DNA of 64,000 nt from contig NZ_CP101527.1 of the NCBI RefSeq assembly GCF_026427595.1, positions 4,025,001-4,089,000 of the forward strand, written 5' to 3'. The notes below the pieces were generated by a model. The model did not search any database. It had not been told where the DNA came from and saw only the letters and a list, made by a program, of their open reading frames with translations. Of this stretch, positions 25,462 to 35,719 are shown piece after piece; the first letter of the stretch is position 1, and each line of letters starts with the position of its first letter. Both the position numbers and the translations under genes were made by a program. Source of the DNA: Alkalimarinus sediminis. Its GTDB lineage: Bacteria; Pseudomonadota; Gammaproteobacteria; Pseudomonadales; Oleiphilaceae.

Positions 25462-26397
25462 TTAATGATTATGTGGATGTTGATGGTTGTTCTCCTTTTT
25501 GGCATCCTGAACCAAGCTGCTATGCACAATACCGATCCAAACCTTCTCATTTAAAAATCCGTTGCCCCATACCGCCCACTGCTCACTTAGCCCTTTTTCT
25601 TGAATCGCCTCCAAGGTCAGCCCCTTATTCATCATCATCTGAACTTCATCAGCGGTCCCCATTAACATCTCTCTAAACGCCATCAACTCTTTTTTATTTG
25701 AGATCGGCCCATGACCAGGTACAACAATGGTATTGTCATCAATCTTGTGAAGCATTTCTTCGATATTGTCTGCGACTCCATGCACACTGCCGTTGGAGTC
25801 CACATCCACAAACGGGAACATTCCATTAAAATAATGATCACCCATATGCACAATATTGGCATTTTCGAAAAAGATAATACTGTCACCGTCGGTATGGCCA
25901 TTAGGCATATGCAGCGCTTTTATAGTCTCACCGTTAAAGCGTAATGTCAGTGAGGTATCAAATGTAATATTGGGCAAAGCATGAGCTTCATAAGGTTCGG
26001 ATACCATATTAAACAGCTTTACTTCCTGGCGGCTATTGAGACGCGTATAGACGTTATCGTGTGCAACGATCTCCGCTTGATGACCTAATGCTTTATTACC
26101 TTCAGTGTGATCGCCATGCCAGTGTGTATTAAGTACATATTTAAGACTCCCTTCATATTTACCTAATGTCTCTTCTAGCGCTGGCGTCATCTCACTATAG
26201 TCACTATCAACAATTAGTAACCCCTCTTTACCGTCAGACAACAGGATATTCCCGCCTTTTCCTTGTAAGAAGTGAAAGCCAGGTTTGATTTCGGTAACAC
26301 TAAATATTTTTTTATCGGAGTGGTGGTCTTCAGCCAACACTGTATTGGCTGAAAAACAAAATGTTGCAGCCACTACATGGGATACTAGTCTATTCAT
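25462..26397 (-). CDS. Exported metallo-beta-lactamase-fold hydrolase
   Basis: This 311-residue protein has a signal peptide (VSHVVAATFCFSANTVLA) and an MBL fold with the zinc motif NTHWHGDHTEGN (HxHxDH, about residues 99-105). The other zinc ligands are supplied by MPNGHTDGD and VPGHGPISN. The His-rich C-terminal tail NNHQHPHNH is unusual and could bind metal. Stem-like SoxH/quinoprotein-associated MBLs are its nearest kind; the substrate is unknown. ATG 26397 has AAGGAAG upstream; longer starts are not favoured. Confidence 0.88.
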   Translation of the reverse strand: MNRLVSHVVAATFCFSANTVLAEDHHSDKKIFSVTEIKPGFHFLQGKGGNILLSDGKEGLLIVDSDYSEMTPALEETLGKYEGSLKYVLNTHWHGDHTEGNKALGHQAEIVAHDNVYTRLNSRQEVKLFNMVSEPYEAHALPNITFDTSLTLRFNGETIKALHMPNGHTDGDSIIFFENANIVHMGDHYFNGMFPFVDVDSNGSVHGVADNIEEMLHKIDDNTIVVPGHGPISNKKELMAFREMLMGTADEVQMMMNKGLTLEAIQEKGLSEQWAVWGNGFLNEKVWIGIVHSSLVQDAKKENNHQHPHNH

Positions 26398-26616
26398 AAC
26401 GTATTCACTTCCTTGAGGTTTTAAGTAGCGATTCGAGTATAGCAACAAAAATCAATAATGCCGATTGGCGCTTAACCATGGCAAAGAAACTGCCAAAACA
26501 ACAGGTTATGATGTCATCTATCAGGGTCGCAATCGGCATAGGTCGCTCAGTTAGACGTGAGCCAACACTAGGTTATACTTCTATGTATTGATCTCTAGTT
26601 TTTGGTAACACCATTT

Positions 26617-27369
26617 ATGATAGATAAAGCAGTAAAAACCATCTCTCTCCTGTTGTTGATTGTGCACGCAAGCACAGCCATTGCAAAAGAGTATAGGGTA
26701 ATCGGAGACCACTACCCTCCTTACCAATATAAAGAGCACAATAATGTCAAAGGCTTCAGCCTTGATGTTTTGCATGCTGTATTAGGGATGAATGGCGATA
26801 GTATAGCCAAATTCGAGATCTACCCCTGGAAACGAGCACTCCATATGCTCAAAGCTAACCAAGCAAATATTCTTATCAGCGCTAACTATCACAAAGATCG
26901 GGAGCTCTTTGCTCGATACCCTGACGAGCCTATTATTACTACACCTTGGTACTTATGGAGAAGAAAAGGCGAAGATATACAGCCTAACTCTTTAGACGAT
27001 TTACTTGGCAAAAAAATTGGCGTTGTACAAGGGTATTCCTACACAGAAGCATTTTGGGCATTCATTAAAGACAATAGACTTTATATCGATGCCGAAAACT
27101 ACAGTGACGATATAAACCTCGGCAGATTGAACCAGGGGTTTTATGATGCCGCAGTAGCAGAGCTAGGTAATGGAATGTATCTTAGAAACAGCCTGAAACT
27201 CAGAAAAATAGAGCCTATAACCTCAATGATCATTAAAGAGGACGGACTTTATGCCATTTTTAATAAAAGCCAAATCTCTGAAGAGGCCGTTCAGGTATTC
27301 TCTGAGAACCTTACTCAATTCAAAAAAACACCTGAATATAACAAGATTTATAAAAAATACTTCTATTAG
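26617..27369 (+). CDS. Periplasmic solute-binding-like protein (SBP_bac_3), orphan
   Basis: This 250-residue exported protein has a signal peptide (IDKAVKTISLLLLIVHASTAIA) and a class-3 solute-binding fold (EYRVIGDHYPPYQY...GFSLDVLHAVL; KIGVVQGYSYTEAF). No permease is nearby. It is divergent from the MBL gene 25462-26397. Its stop codon starts a 20-bp tandem repeat (27369-27428). Start at 26617 (ATG) is preferred over the in-frame TTG at 26602. Confidence 0.84.
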   Translation: MIDKAVKTISLLLLIVHASTAIAKEYRVIGDHYPPYQYKEHNNVKGFSLDVLHAVLGMNGDSIAKFEIYPWKRALHMLKANQANILISANYHKDRELFARYPDEPIITTPWYLWRRKGEDIQPNSLDDLLGKKIGVVQGYSYTEAFWAFIKDNRLYIDAENYSDDINLGRLNQGFYDAAVAELGNGMYLRNSLKLRKIEPITSMIIKEDGLYAIFNKSQISEEAVQVFSENLTQFKKTPEYNKIYKKYFY

Positions 27370-27428
27370 TATGTTTTATAACCCAGTCGTTCACTTTATA
27401 AACTAATCGTATGATTTATAACCTAACC
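27369..27428 (+). repeat. Three 20-bp imperfect tandem repeats starting at a stop codon
   Basis: Units GTATGTTTTATAACCCAGTC, GTTCACTTTATAAACTAATC and GTATGATTTATAACCTAACC run from 27369, the last base of the TAG stop, to 27428. They share the TTTATAA core. Confidence 0.75.
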
Positions 27429-27555
27429 ATAGGGAATTCAATATGCCTGCATCCAGTCTCGTTATGCTATGTTTTCTTTACTCCTATGGTTTTTATTAGT
27501 ATAAATCAGTCTATTATTACTCGTATCCCCATTTAAACTGGAGTCATCCCCGCTT

Positions 27556-30351
27556 ATGAACCTGCTATGGGTTGTACTACTACCGCTTATTGGCACTTTA
27601 GTCCCCTTGTTAACGGAGCGTTTTGGCCGTAGTTTTTGTGCGTTTTCTGTTGCCATACTACCTGCCTGGTCACTAGCTCTGGTATTGATGTATGCAGGTG
27701 ACATATTTGACGGAGAAGCCATTCGACAATCCATTGATTGGATTCCCGCGATGGGGTTAGACCTCTCATTTCGCCTAGATGGACTTTCACTGCTATTTCT
27801 GTTTTTGATTCTCGGCATTGGCCTGTTGGTAATTCTGTACGCTCGCTACTATCTATCCAGCAATGATTCGATGGGGCGGTTTTATGCTTATTTGATACTC
27901 TTTATGACGGCGATGGTCGGCATAGTCATATCAAATAACCTAATTCAGTTATGGATGTTTTGGGAACTCACCAGTATTAGCTCGTTTTTGCTAATCAGTT
28001 TCTGGTCTCATAAATCAGAAGCTCGCAAAGGTGCCAGAATGGCACTCACAATAACGGGTGCAGGAGGGCTTGCACTACTAGCTGGCTTACTGTTAATCGG
28101 CAACATTGTCGGCAGTTATGATCTTGATACGGTGCTCGAAAATGGAGACCTGATTCGTTCACACTCAACCTACCCTATCGCACTCATACTGGTGCTTTTG
28201 GGCGCATTTACCAAATCGGCCCAATTCCCGTTTCACTTCTGGCTACCCCACGCCATGGCAGCACCAACACCAGTGAGTGCTTACCTGCACTCTGCAACAA
28301 TGGTTAAAGCGGGTATCTTCCTGATGGCTCGTTTTTATCCGGTGTTAGCGGGTACTGACCTTTGGTTTATGATTGTCAGTCTAACGGGTCTAACTACACT
28401 GCTCTTAGGAGCCTATATCGCTCTGTTCAAGCATGATCTAAAAGGTCTGCTGGCATACTCAACGATCAGTCACTTGGGACTTATTACCCTTCTGTTAGGT
28501 CTTAACTCAGACCTCGCTGCGGTTGCTGCTATTTTTCATATTATCAACCATGCAACCTTTAAAGCGTCTTTGTTTATGGCTGCGGGTATTATCGACCATG
28601 AGTCAGGTTCGCGAGATATGCGCAAACTCAACGGTCTCTGGAAATACATGCCCTATACTGCTACGTTGGCGATCGTTGCAGCACTCTCGATGGCTGGCGT
28701 ACCGCTGTTAAACGGGTTCCTTTCAAAAGAGATGTTTTTTGCCGAAACGCTAAATCAGAGCATATTGGGGTCACTCTCTTGGATGATTCCCCTGCTGGCA
28801 ACCATTGGTGCGGCTTTTTCTGTTGCCTACTCGCTACGATTTATTCACGATGTATTCTTCAATGGCGAGCCAATCGACCTACCCAAAACCCCCAAAGAAC
28901 CGCCTCGCTACATGAAAGTCCCTGTAGAGATTCTTGTCGCGCTTTGTTTACTGGTAGGTATTTTTCCCGCCTTCGTCGTTGGCGATCTATTAGAAATCGC
29001 CTCTACATCGGTGCTGTTGCATGGTGTGCCGGTGCATAACCTGGCCGTATGGCATGGCCTTAATATACCGTTGTTTATGAGTGTATTGGCGATGATCGGG
29101 GGCGCAACGATTTACTATAACCGTCGCCACCTGTTTCAGTTTCAGTCACACTTTGACGAGCCGGATGCAAAACAGATTTTTGAAGGTGTAGTTCAATCTA
29201 TTGTCCGATTCACCCAACGCGTTATAGACACGCTAGAAAATGGCTCCCTGCAACGATACATCTCATTATTGCTGTTGTTCACCTTGGTGATGGCAGCATT
29301 TCCGCTACTTGATCTGACCCAGAATACCGGTTCACGCCCTCAAATACCGGTCGATGGTGTAGCACTAACGGGTGCATTCTTGATGATATTAAGCGCTATC
29401 GCCACCGTGATTTGGCACCGAAAGCGTTTTCTTGCGCTGATATTCTTATCGGTGGTGGGGCTGATCGTATCGTTAGTCTTTGCTCAGTTTTCGGCGCCAG
29501 ATTTGGCCCTTACGCAGCTATCGGTAGAAATAGTGACCATTATCCTATTGCTACTGGCCTTGTTCTTTTTACCCCAAAGTACACAAAAAGAGTCAAGCCC
29601 AAGCCGTTTAAGCCGCGACCTGCTGGTTTCGGGGCTCATAGGTTGCGTAATAGGCACTATCTGTTACGCCATGCTAACAATGCCGCTGAGTACCATATCT
29701 GACTTCTTCTTGGCCAATAGTAAAACCGGTGGCGGAGGAACCAACGTCGTCAATGTTATTCTGGTTGACTTCAGAGGGTTCGACACGCTGGGCGAGATTA
29801 CAGTATTAGGTATTGCGGCTCTGGGTATTTTCAAACTTATCGCCAAAATGCGCATCTACATGCCTATTAGCGATGATAAAGGGCGAACATGGAGCAATGA
29901 CCCTCACCCTATGATGTTAGAAATGGTGTCCCAAAGCCTTCTACCTTTGGCGATACTCGTATCAGTTTATATTTTCTTGCGTGGCCATAATGTACCGGGT
30001 GGAGGTTTTATTGCTGGCCTAATTACGGCTGTCGCGATTATTCAGCAGTATATCGCCCACGGTGTTAAATGGATAAAACCGCGAATTAGCATTGATTACC
30101 AATGGCTTATTGCAGGAGGCATATTAATAGCCACAGTGACTGGCTTAGGTAGCTGGATTTTTGATAAGCCATTCCTAACTACTTGGTTTGACTACTTCCA
30201 CTGGCCGTGGATAGGTGAGTTTGAACTCGCTAGTGCAATGTTATTTGATTTAGGCGTTTACCTCACCGTTGTGGGTGCCGTGATGTTAATTCTGGCTAAC
30301 CTGGGTAAGCTAACAACCAGCGAGCGCGCTGAGATTAAGGAGAACGATTAA
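27556..30351 (+). CDS. mrpA: Mrp Na+/H+ antiporter subunit A (fused A-B)
   Basis: This 931-residue, multi-helix membrane protein is the large subunit of the seven-subunit Mrp/Mnh antiporter, homologous to complex I NuoL. The [15 protein letters not shown] segment, the [30 protein letters not shown] helix-rich core and the C-terminal MrpB-like domain ([22 protein letters not shown]; about residues 790-930) show that A and B are fused. It couples proton entry to Na+ export and supports salt and alkali tolerance. It leads a six-gene operon and its stop overlaps the mrpC start by one base. Confidence 0.95.
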   Translation: MNLLWVVLLPLIGTLVPLLTERFGRSFCAFSVAILPAWSLALVLMYAGDIFDGEAIRQSIDWIPAMGLDLSFRLDGLSLLFLFLILGIGLLVILYARYYLSSNDSMGRFYAYLILFMTAMVGIVISNNLIQLWMFWELTSISSFLLISFWSHKSEARKGARMALTITGAGGLALLAGLLLIGNIVGSYDLDTVLENGDLIRSHSTYPIALILVLLGAFTKSAQFPFHFWLPHAMAAPTPVSAYLHSATMVKAGIFLMARFYPVLAGTDLWFMIVSLTGLTTLLLGAYIALFKHDLKGLLAYSTISHLGLITLLLGLNSDLAAVAAIFHIINHATFKASLFMAAGIIDHESGSRDMRKLNGLWKYMPYTATLAIVAALSMAGVPLLNGFLSKEMFFAETLNQSILGSLSWMIPLLATIGAAFSVAYSLRFIHDVFFNGEPIDLPKTPKEPPRYMKVPVEILVALCLLVGIFPAFVVGDLLEIASTSVLLHGVPVHNLAVWHGLNIPLFMSVLAMIGGATIYYNRRHLFQFQSHFDEPDAKQIFEGVVQSIVRFTQRVIDTLENGSLQRYISLLLLFTLVMAAFPLLDLTQNTGSRPQIPVDGVALTGAFLMILSAIATVIWHRKRFLALIFLSVVGLIVSLVFAQFSAPDLALTQLSVEIVTIILLLLALFFLPQSTQKESSPSRLSRDLLVSGLIGCVIGTICYAMLTMPLSTISDFFLANSKTGGGGTNVVNVILVDFRGFDTLGEITVLGIAALGIFKLIAKMRIYMPISDDKGRTWSNDPHPMMLEMVSQSLLPLAILVSVYIFLRGHNVPGGGFIAGLITAVAIIQQYIAHGVKWIKPRISIDYQWLIAGGILIATVTGLGSWIFDKPFLTTWFDYFHWPWIGEFELASAMLFDLGVYLTVVGAVMLILANLGKLTTSERAEIKEND

Positions 30352-30716
30352 TGGAAGCTGTATACGCGTTCTGTGTTGGCATGTTAACGACATGCGGCCT
30401 TTTCCTCGTATTAAGAGGGCGGACATTTACAGTGGTAATGGGGCTAACCCTGCTATCATATGCGGTAAACCTCTTTCTATTCGCCAGTGGCCGCTTAAAA
30501 CTTGATGGGGCAGCGGTGCTCGGCCAGTCAACCGATTACAGCGATCCGCTACCTCAAGCATTAGTATTAACAGCCATTGTAATAGGCTTTGCGATGACTG
30601 CATTTGTGGTGATATTGGCCATGCGTTCTCGGGCAGATCAAGGGAATGACCATGTAGATGGGCAGATACCCACTCGACCAAACAGCATCACCGCTTCAAG
30701 CAAGAGGAATAGTTAA
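30351..30716 (+). CDS. mrpC: Mrp antiporter subunit C
   Basis: This 121-residue, three-helix membrane protein is homologous to NuoK. The helix with LTTCGLFLVLRGRTFTVVMGLTLLSYAVNL and the PLPQALVLTAIVIGFAMTAFVVIL segment are typical of MnhC/MrpC. It overlaps both mrpA and mrpD by one base (TAATG), so translation is coupled. It forms part of the membrane antiporter complex with MrpA and MrpD. Confidence 0.94.
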   Translation: MEAVYAFCVGMLTTCGLFLVLRGRTFTVVMGLTLLSYAVNLFLFASGRLKLDGAAVLGQSTDYSDPLPQALVLTAIVIGFAMTAFVVILAMRSRADQGNDHVDGQIPTRPNSITASSKRNS

Positions 30717-32233
30717 TGCAGCACCTACCTATTCTTCCTATTTTATTACCCATGTTGGCGGGCGTATTAATGCTACTTCCGCCGCTGACGAACACCATTA
30801 ATCGCCACCGTGTTTTTGCCGTTTCAGTGATGACCGCTCTTGTGGTCGTGTCAGCTATGCTGTTACTTTCCAGCCACCAACAAGGCACCCAAATGTATGT
30901 TCTCGGCGGTTGGCAACCACCTTTTGGGATCGTATTGGTCGCGGATCGGCTGTCGACCATGATGGTATTGCTGACATCACTCTTAGGCTTGGGAGCACAG
31001 CTATATGCCTGCGCTGGTGATGATAAGGGCGGGATGTATTTTCACCCCTTATTTATGTTTCAGATCATGGGTGTTAATGGCGCATTTCTAACCGGCGACA
31101 TATTTAATCTGTTCGTTTTCTTTGAAGTACTGCTGATTGCCTCTTATGCATTGCTGATTCATGGCGGCGGTAAACAGAAAACAAAAGCCAATGTGCACTA
31201 TGTCATTCTAAACTTGGTAGGCTCTAGTATTTTCTTATTTGCCCTAGGTATTCTGTACGGCACGATCGGTTCACTCAATATCGCAGATATGGCGGTTAAA
31301 GTACGTCTATTAGGCGAACATGAACAAGCACTGGCAAAAGCTGGTGGCTTATTGCTATTAGTGGTATTTGGGTTAAAAGCAGCACTGCTACCATTACATT
31401 TTTGGCTACCAAAAACTTATGCAGCCGCTAGCGCACCAGTTGCAGCGTTATTTGCCATAATGACAAAAGTAGGTATTTACAGTATTTTACGCGTACATAC
31501 CGTCATTTTCGGCGAAGATGCCGGCGCATTAGCAAGCATCGCCATTCCGTGGTTATGGCCTTTAGCCCTATTAACATTAGTTATCGGAGCAGTCGGCGTA
31601 CTGGCGAGCCCTAACTTAAGGTTAACCGTTGCTAACTTAGTGATAATCTCGGTGGGCACATTAATGGTAGCCATTGCGATGCAAAGAGAGTCTGCAACCT
31701 CTGCAGCACTCTATTATATGATACATACCACTCTCGTCTCTGGAGCACTGTTCTTACTGGCAGACCTCATCAGCAAACAACGAGGCAAAGCAGAAGATCG
31801 CTACGTTGTGGCTCGTAAGATGAAACGCGGCACACTCATAGGCATTGCATTTTTTATCGCTGCACTCACCGTAGTAGGCATGCCTCCATTATCGGGCTTT
31901 GTAGGCAAAACACTGCTGCTACAAGCGACCCAAGGTATGGCAGAGATCGCTTGGGTCTGGCCCACTATCTTGATTGCAGGGCTCGCTTCACTGATCGCGA
32001 TATCGCGCGCGGGTACGACTATTTTCTGGCGTCATGCAGGGGAAAGCGCTATCGATGAGCCCATATCGCCATTAAAAATTATTGCCATTGCCATACTTCT
32101 TGCGGCATCCCCGCTACTTGTAATTTTTGGTGGCCCCATCACCGAATTTACCAACTTAGCAGCCGCCCAACTGCATGACACCACTCAATCGGTTGACGCC
32201 TTGCTACAGGGAGGGATGAATAATGAAAACTAA
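30716..32233 (+). CDS. mrpD: Mrp antiporter subunit D
   Basis: This 505-residue membrane protein has about 14 helices and is homologous to NuoM/N antiporter subunits. Conserved features are FNLFVFFEVLLIASYALLIHGG and the LPLHFWLPKTYAAASAPVAALFAIMTKVGIY segment, which carries the lysine and proline pattern of the channel. It is one of the two putative ion-translocating subunits. Its end overlaps mrpE by 11 bases. Confidence 0.95.
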   Translation: MQHLPILPILLPMLAGVLMLLPPLTNTINRHRVFAVSVMTALVVVSAMLLLSSHQQGTQMYVLGGWQPPFGIVLVADRLSTMMVLLTSLLGLGAQLYACAGDDKGGMYFHPLFMFQIMGVNGAFLTGDIFNLFVFFEVLLIASYALLIHGGGKQKTKANVHYVILNLVGSSIFLFALGILYGTIGSLNIADMAVKVRLLGEHEQALAKAGGLLLLVVFGLKAALLPLHFWLPKTYAAASAPVAALFAIMTKVGIYSILRVHTVIFGEDAGALASIAIPWLWPLALLTLVIGAVGVLASPNLRLTVANLVIISVGTLMVAIAMQRESATSAALYYMIHTTLVSGALFLLADLISKQRGKAEDRYVVARKMKRGTLIGIAFFIAALTVVGMPPLSGFVGKTLLLQATQGMAEIAWVWPTILIAGLASLIAISRAGTTIFWRHAGESAIDEPISPLKIIAIAILLAASPLLVIFGGPITEFTNLAAAQLHDTTQSVDALLQGGMNNEN

Positions 32234-32726
32234 TCCTCGTTTTCGCTTATTGCCCATGCCGGTTCACTCGCTACTATTATTTGTAGTCTGGTTACTACTC
32301 AACAACACAGTAGCACCAGGACACTTGGTACTGGCTACACTTTTGGCAATAGGTATTCCACTGCTCACGTCTGGTATGCAAGACCCTCAACCCGGCTTTC
32401 GTAAACCCTTGCAAACTATGCGTTATGCACTAATGGTGATTGGTGACATTATTGTCGCTAACTTTGAAGTCGCGCTACTGGTTATCGGTCCATCGAAAAA
32501 GCTAAACCCTGCGTTTATCGCTGTACCGCTTGATATTCAACATGAGTTTCCCATTACCATTCTTGCAAGCACAGTATCACTAACACCCGGTACGGTAAGC
32601 GCAGAAGTATCCGACAATAAACAGTGGCTCTATGTGCATGTGCTACACCTAACCGATAAAGATGAGCTTATTTCGCTAATCAAGCAACGTTATGAGCGGC
32701 CGCTTATGGAGATTTTCGGATGTTAA
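32223..32726 (+). CDS. mrpE: Mrp antiporter subunit E
   Basis: This 167-residue membrane protein has two to three N-terminal helices and a cytoplasmic C-terminal domain. The segment PITILASTVSLTPGTVSAEVSD (about residues 113-134) is the MrpE signature. MrpE is required for assembly and full activity of the Mrp complex. It overlaps mrpD by 11 bases and mrpF by seven bases. Confidence 0.94.
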   Translation: MKTNPRFRLLPMPVHSLLLFVVWLLLNNTVAPGHLVLATLLAIGIPLLTSGMQDPQPGFRKPLQTMRYALMVIGDIIVANFEVALLVIGPSKKLNPAFIAVPLDIQHEFPITILASTVSLTPGTVSAEVSDNKQWLYVHVLHLTDKDELISLIKQRYERPLMEIFGC

Positions 32727-32989
32727 ATATCGCAATAACCATAGCCGCTACATTAGTTTGCATATCGTTAATTCTCAATTTATGGCGACTATTTATAGGG
32801 CCAAATAGACCTGACCGCATACTAGCCCTTGATACCATGTACATTAATAGCATTGCATTAATTGTACTATTTGGTATCTCATCAGGTTCAACGCTCTACT
32901 TTGAAGCGGCGCTACTTATTGCCATGCTAGGGTTTGTCAGTACCGCAGCTATGTGTAAGTACATTTTACGTGGCGACCTGATCGAATAA
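32720..32989 (+). CDS. mrpF: Mrp antiporter subunit F
   Basis: This 89-residue three-helix protein carries the MnhF hallmark GPNRPDRILALDTMYIN between helices 1 and 2. MrpF belongs to the small-subunit part of the Mrp complex that has been linked to ion translocation. It overlaps mrpE by seven bases; mrpG follows after 55 bases. Confidence 0.94.
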   Translation: MLNIAITIAATLVCISLILNLWRLFIGPNRPDRILALDTMYINSIALIVLFGISSGSTLYFEAALLIAMLGFVSTAAMCKYILRGDLIE

Positions 32990-33044
32990 ATGCTTAAGCA
33001 AAAAGAGCAAAACCAAAAGTGGTATCGAAAATAGTTAGGATAAA

Positions 33045-33416
33045 ATGATGGAATTTTGGATTGAGTTGGTGGTATCAGTATTTCTAGTCGCAGGGGCTGT
33101 GTTTGTGTTTATTGGCTCTTTTGGCCTTGCAAAACTACCTGACTTTTATACTCGTCTTCATGCCCCTACCAAAGCAACAACCCTCGGAATGAGCTGTCTG
33201 CTTATCGCCTCAATGATTTTAGTCACCTATCAACAGGGTTACTTAAGTCTTCACGAACTGCTTATTACATTATTTCTGCTTATTACAGCACCGGTCACTG
33301 CCCACATGCTGGCTAAAACCGCGATGCATCATAAACTAGAGATACTTGATAAAACCACAGAACAAGAGCTAGCAGCCCGTGCCCGAGAACGAATGAGCCC
33401 TCAGCAGAGCGAATAA
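33045..33416 (+). CDS. mrpG: Mrp antiporter subunit G
   Basis: This 123-residue three-helix protein is the last Mrp subunit. The conserved GSFGLAKLPDFYTRLHAPTKATTLG segment sits between helices 1 and 2, and the AHMLAKTAMHHK motif follows helix 3. The complex is thus complete as A(B)CDEFG, without a separate mrpB. The gene converges on a small minus-strand hypothetical. Confidence 0.94.
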   Translation: MMEFWIELVVSVFLVAGAVFVFIGSFGLAKLPDFYTRLHAPTKATTLGMSCLLIASMILVTYQQGYLSLHELLITLFLLITAPVTAHMLAKTAMHHKLEILDKTTEQELAARARERMSPQQSE

Positions 33417-33453
33417 GCCACGCCCTGAGCAAGTTAGTTCTCAGCTGAGCTTA

Positions 33454-33663
33454 TTAACCCGCACAACCACGTTGCCGCTCATCTTCAAACAGATGAGTAT
33501 CGATCATCTCAACTAGTTGAGTGTTGCGGCGCACCGTATCCATATAATAATTAAGAATCTTAAAGTCAGGATATGGCTGAACCTTTATCAGCGCTATCTG
33601 CTCATGAGCTTGGCGCAACTCTTCGAGTAACCTCATCTTTTGGGCTTCAAGTGTCGTCATCAT
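33454..33663 (-). CDS. Small helical protein of unknown function
   Basis: This 69-residue protein is rich in Glu, Gln, Leu and Arg. It is predicted largely helical (LEAQKMRLLEELRQAHEQIALIK) with an aromatic middle segment (YPDFKILNYYMDTV) and Cys near the end. ATG 33663 has GAGAGG about seven bases upstream, better than the in-frame extension to 33687. No family was recognised. It converges on mrpG. Confidence 0.7.
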   Translation of the reverse strand: MMTTLEAQKMRLLEELRQAHEQIALIKVQPYPDFKILNYYMDTVRRNTQLVEMIDTHLFEDERQRGCAG

Positions 33664-33876
33664 ATCGCTACCTCTCAACATCAACACCCAGTCATTAGCT
33701 TTGCTGTCATCACCACGACATCACTATCATGCCATAACAGAAAGCCTACCTTTTAAGTATACGGTGCGATTAATAAGTAACCTGTGCACAGTTAACAGAG
33801 AGGGGTAACACTGTGTAGTGATTGGTATCGGTAGGTGAGGTATTGTTACTCAGTAGAAAGACTTATAACGATAGCA

Positions 33877-33913
33877 ACACAGTCAAATAACCTTTTACGT
33901 TACCTGACTGTGT
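33877..33913. terminator. Hairpin downstream of PstS-like gene
   Basis: ACACAGTCA (33877-33885) pairs perfectly with TGACTGTGT (33905-33913). It lies 17 bases past the minus-strand stop at 33930. The T tract is poor, so termination is only likely. Confidence 0.45.
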
Positions 33914-33929
33914 AAAATATACAGATAGC

Positions 33930-34355
33930 TTAGAACGTTGCTAATACCTTAACCCCATCGGTCACGCTAGCACTACTCACGTAACCAATAACGCCTGGTT
34001 CTGCAGACACCGCTGCGACAACATCAGCATCGCTACCAAGCTCTTTAGGTGGCTGGCCTTTACCGGTAAATACTAACTTAGACCAGTAAGACTTTAGCTG
34101 ACTGTTCGATTTACTCAGTACTTTATCATTAAACTCATCACGCGCAGAGTTGCCTTCTGCCAAGCTTACTGGGGTCACTTTCTGGCCACCTGGTAAACTC
34201 TTAGACTTACCTAGAAATATCCGGCTGATATCTTTCTTAGAAGCACTATCCGCTATAGATGGGTGAACAATAACCGCCACTTCAGCCCAAGTTTGCGCAG
34301 CAAAAACGGAGGAAAGCAGAACAGCAAATATCAATTTAAACACATTGGTTTTCAT
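33930..34355 (-). CDS. Small PstS-like periplasmic binding protein
   Basis: This 141-residue exported protein has a signal peptide (FKLIFAVLLSSVFAAQTWA) and roughly one lobe of a PstS-type phosphate-binding fold (VAVIVHPSIADSASKKDISRIFLGKSKSLPGG; VSAEPGVIGYVSSASV). It is half the length of true PstS proteins. The porin gene ends 12 bases upstream, so the two are co-transcribed. The pairing with an outer-membrane porin suggests passage or sensing of an anion; the ligand is not shown. Confidence 0.82.
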   Translation of the reverse strand: MKTNVFKLIFAVLLSSVFAAQTWAEVAVIVHPSIADSASKKDISRIFLGKSKSLPGGQKVTPVSLAEGNSARDEFNDKVLSKSNSQLKSYWSKLVFTGKGQPPKELGSDADVVAAVSAEPGVIGYVSSASVTDGVKVLATF

Positions 34356-34366
34356 GTCTATCCTCC

Positions 34367-35542
34367 TTAGAATACAAAGTCGATGCCAGCAGAGATAAGG
34401 TCAGCATCTGCGGTTTTATCGAGGTCATCACTATACGTCGTATAATCCGCCTTTAGTGCAACACCTGTATCAACTTCCCATCTTACGCCTAAAGAGTAGG
34501 TCTCGCTGTCTTCCACCTGTTGAGATACAGCACTTTGGACAGACGCTTGCAATGCAGCAGGTACTCGTTTGTAGACATCGGAACTTGGGTCGTTTTTATC
34601 CATGCCATAAGTACCATGGACCGTGAATTGATTTATCCTTACGCCAGCAGAAACGTAAAACGACTCTTGATCAGCAAAGGCGTTTGCTTCATCAAATTCA
34701 TAATAAGTATATTCTGCAAGTAGAAACCAGTCGCCAGGATCATATCCGATATAGGTCCCATAGAAGTTCAGCTTTTCATCGTCAACCCAAACGTCAGACA
34801 TAATAGTGTTTCGTTGTGCATCTGTCAGGCCGGCAGCTTGCAACCCAGCATTAAGCAGCACCAACCCAGGAGCGTCATAACTAAGCTCTGGGACCAAACC
34901 GTAGTTCGCTCCAAAATTCAAATCATTCCAAGTAAAGTCAAAATTGACCAAATGGCTCATTGTGACTTTAAAATTAGCAGGTGTAACATCTGTCCCCGAA
35001 GGCACATAATCTGATATCTCTTCGCCAATAAACTTATAGGTAAAGTTAAAGTCGACATCCCCTAGTGCAGTGTTATACAAGAAGCCCAAACCATTACCCG
35101 AATTAAACGGAATTGAGTAAACACCTTGAGGTGGGCGTATCCAATGGTAAGCATACCCTACATCAACATAGTCCGAATATTTATAGAGATTAAAACGCTG
35201 TCGACCCGCCATCACAATAAAGTTATCAGTCGCTTGATAGCTGATATAAGCCCATTCAAATTCAGGAGAGAACTCATCCTCTCCTTTTGCCATTATCTGA
35301 GCTGTTGCTGAAAACTTTTCGCCAATAGGCGCTGCTACTTGCAAGGCAAAACGTGATTCATTCTGGAATGACAAATCATTATCGTTACCATATAAAGCTT
35401 CATCATTATCTAAGGTTTGTGCAGCGATAACTGAACCAAAACCATTAATCGATATTTGTTCAAAATCATAGGCCGAGACGGGCAATGTAAGTGCGGCCCC
35501 TAAAACGGCAACACTAGGCATCATTTTATTCTTAATTGGCAT
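34367..35542 (-). CDS. Outer-membrane porin
   Basis: This 391-residue beta-barrel protein has a signal peptide (about residues 7-25, PSVAVLGAALTLPVSA). It shows alternating hydrophobic strands and aromatic girdles throughout (FIVMAGRQRFNLYKYSDYVDVGYAYHW, WFLLAEYTYYEF) and a C-terminal Phe (SAGIDFVF) as expected for Bam-dependent insertion. The start has AGGAG upstream. It is first in a two-gene unit with a PstS-like protein and divergent from a chemotaxis receptor 177 bases away. Confidence 0.88.
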   Translation of the reverse strand: MPIKNKMMPSVAVLGAALTLPVSAYDFEQISINGFGSVIAAQTLDNDEALYGNDNDLSFQNESRFALQVAAPIGEKFSATAQIMAKGEDEFSPEFEWAYISYQATDNFIVMAGRQRFNLYKYSDYVDVGYAYHWIRPPQGVYSIPFNSGNGLGFLYNTALGDVDFNFTYKFIGEEISDYVPSGTDVTPANFKVTMSHLVNFDFTWNDLNFGANYGLVPELSYDAPGLVLLNAGLQAAGLTDAQRNTIMSDVWVDDEKLNFYGTYIGYDPGDWFLLAEYTYYEFDEANAFADQESFYVSAGVRINQFTVHGTYGMDKNDPSSDVYKRVPAALQASVQSAVSQQVEDSETYSLGVRWEVDTGVALKADYTTYSDDLDKTADADLISAGIDFVF

Positions 35543-35719
35543 TTAAACACTCCTGACTAGTCATCTCTCTCGACTTATAAGGAAAGTACCGAACCCTGTT
35601 TTTGTCAACTGGAAAAACAGATAAATTTCATCCGGTTATTGGACGAATATAAAGCTATCAGCTACCTTTTATTCAGGGCTTTCTAAAAAATATTCCATGT
35701 CTAAAATTCAGGATTCCAA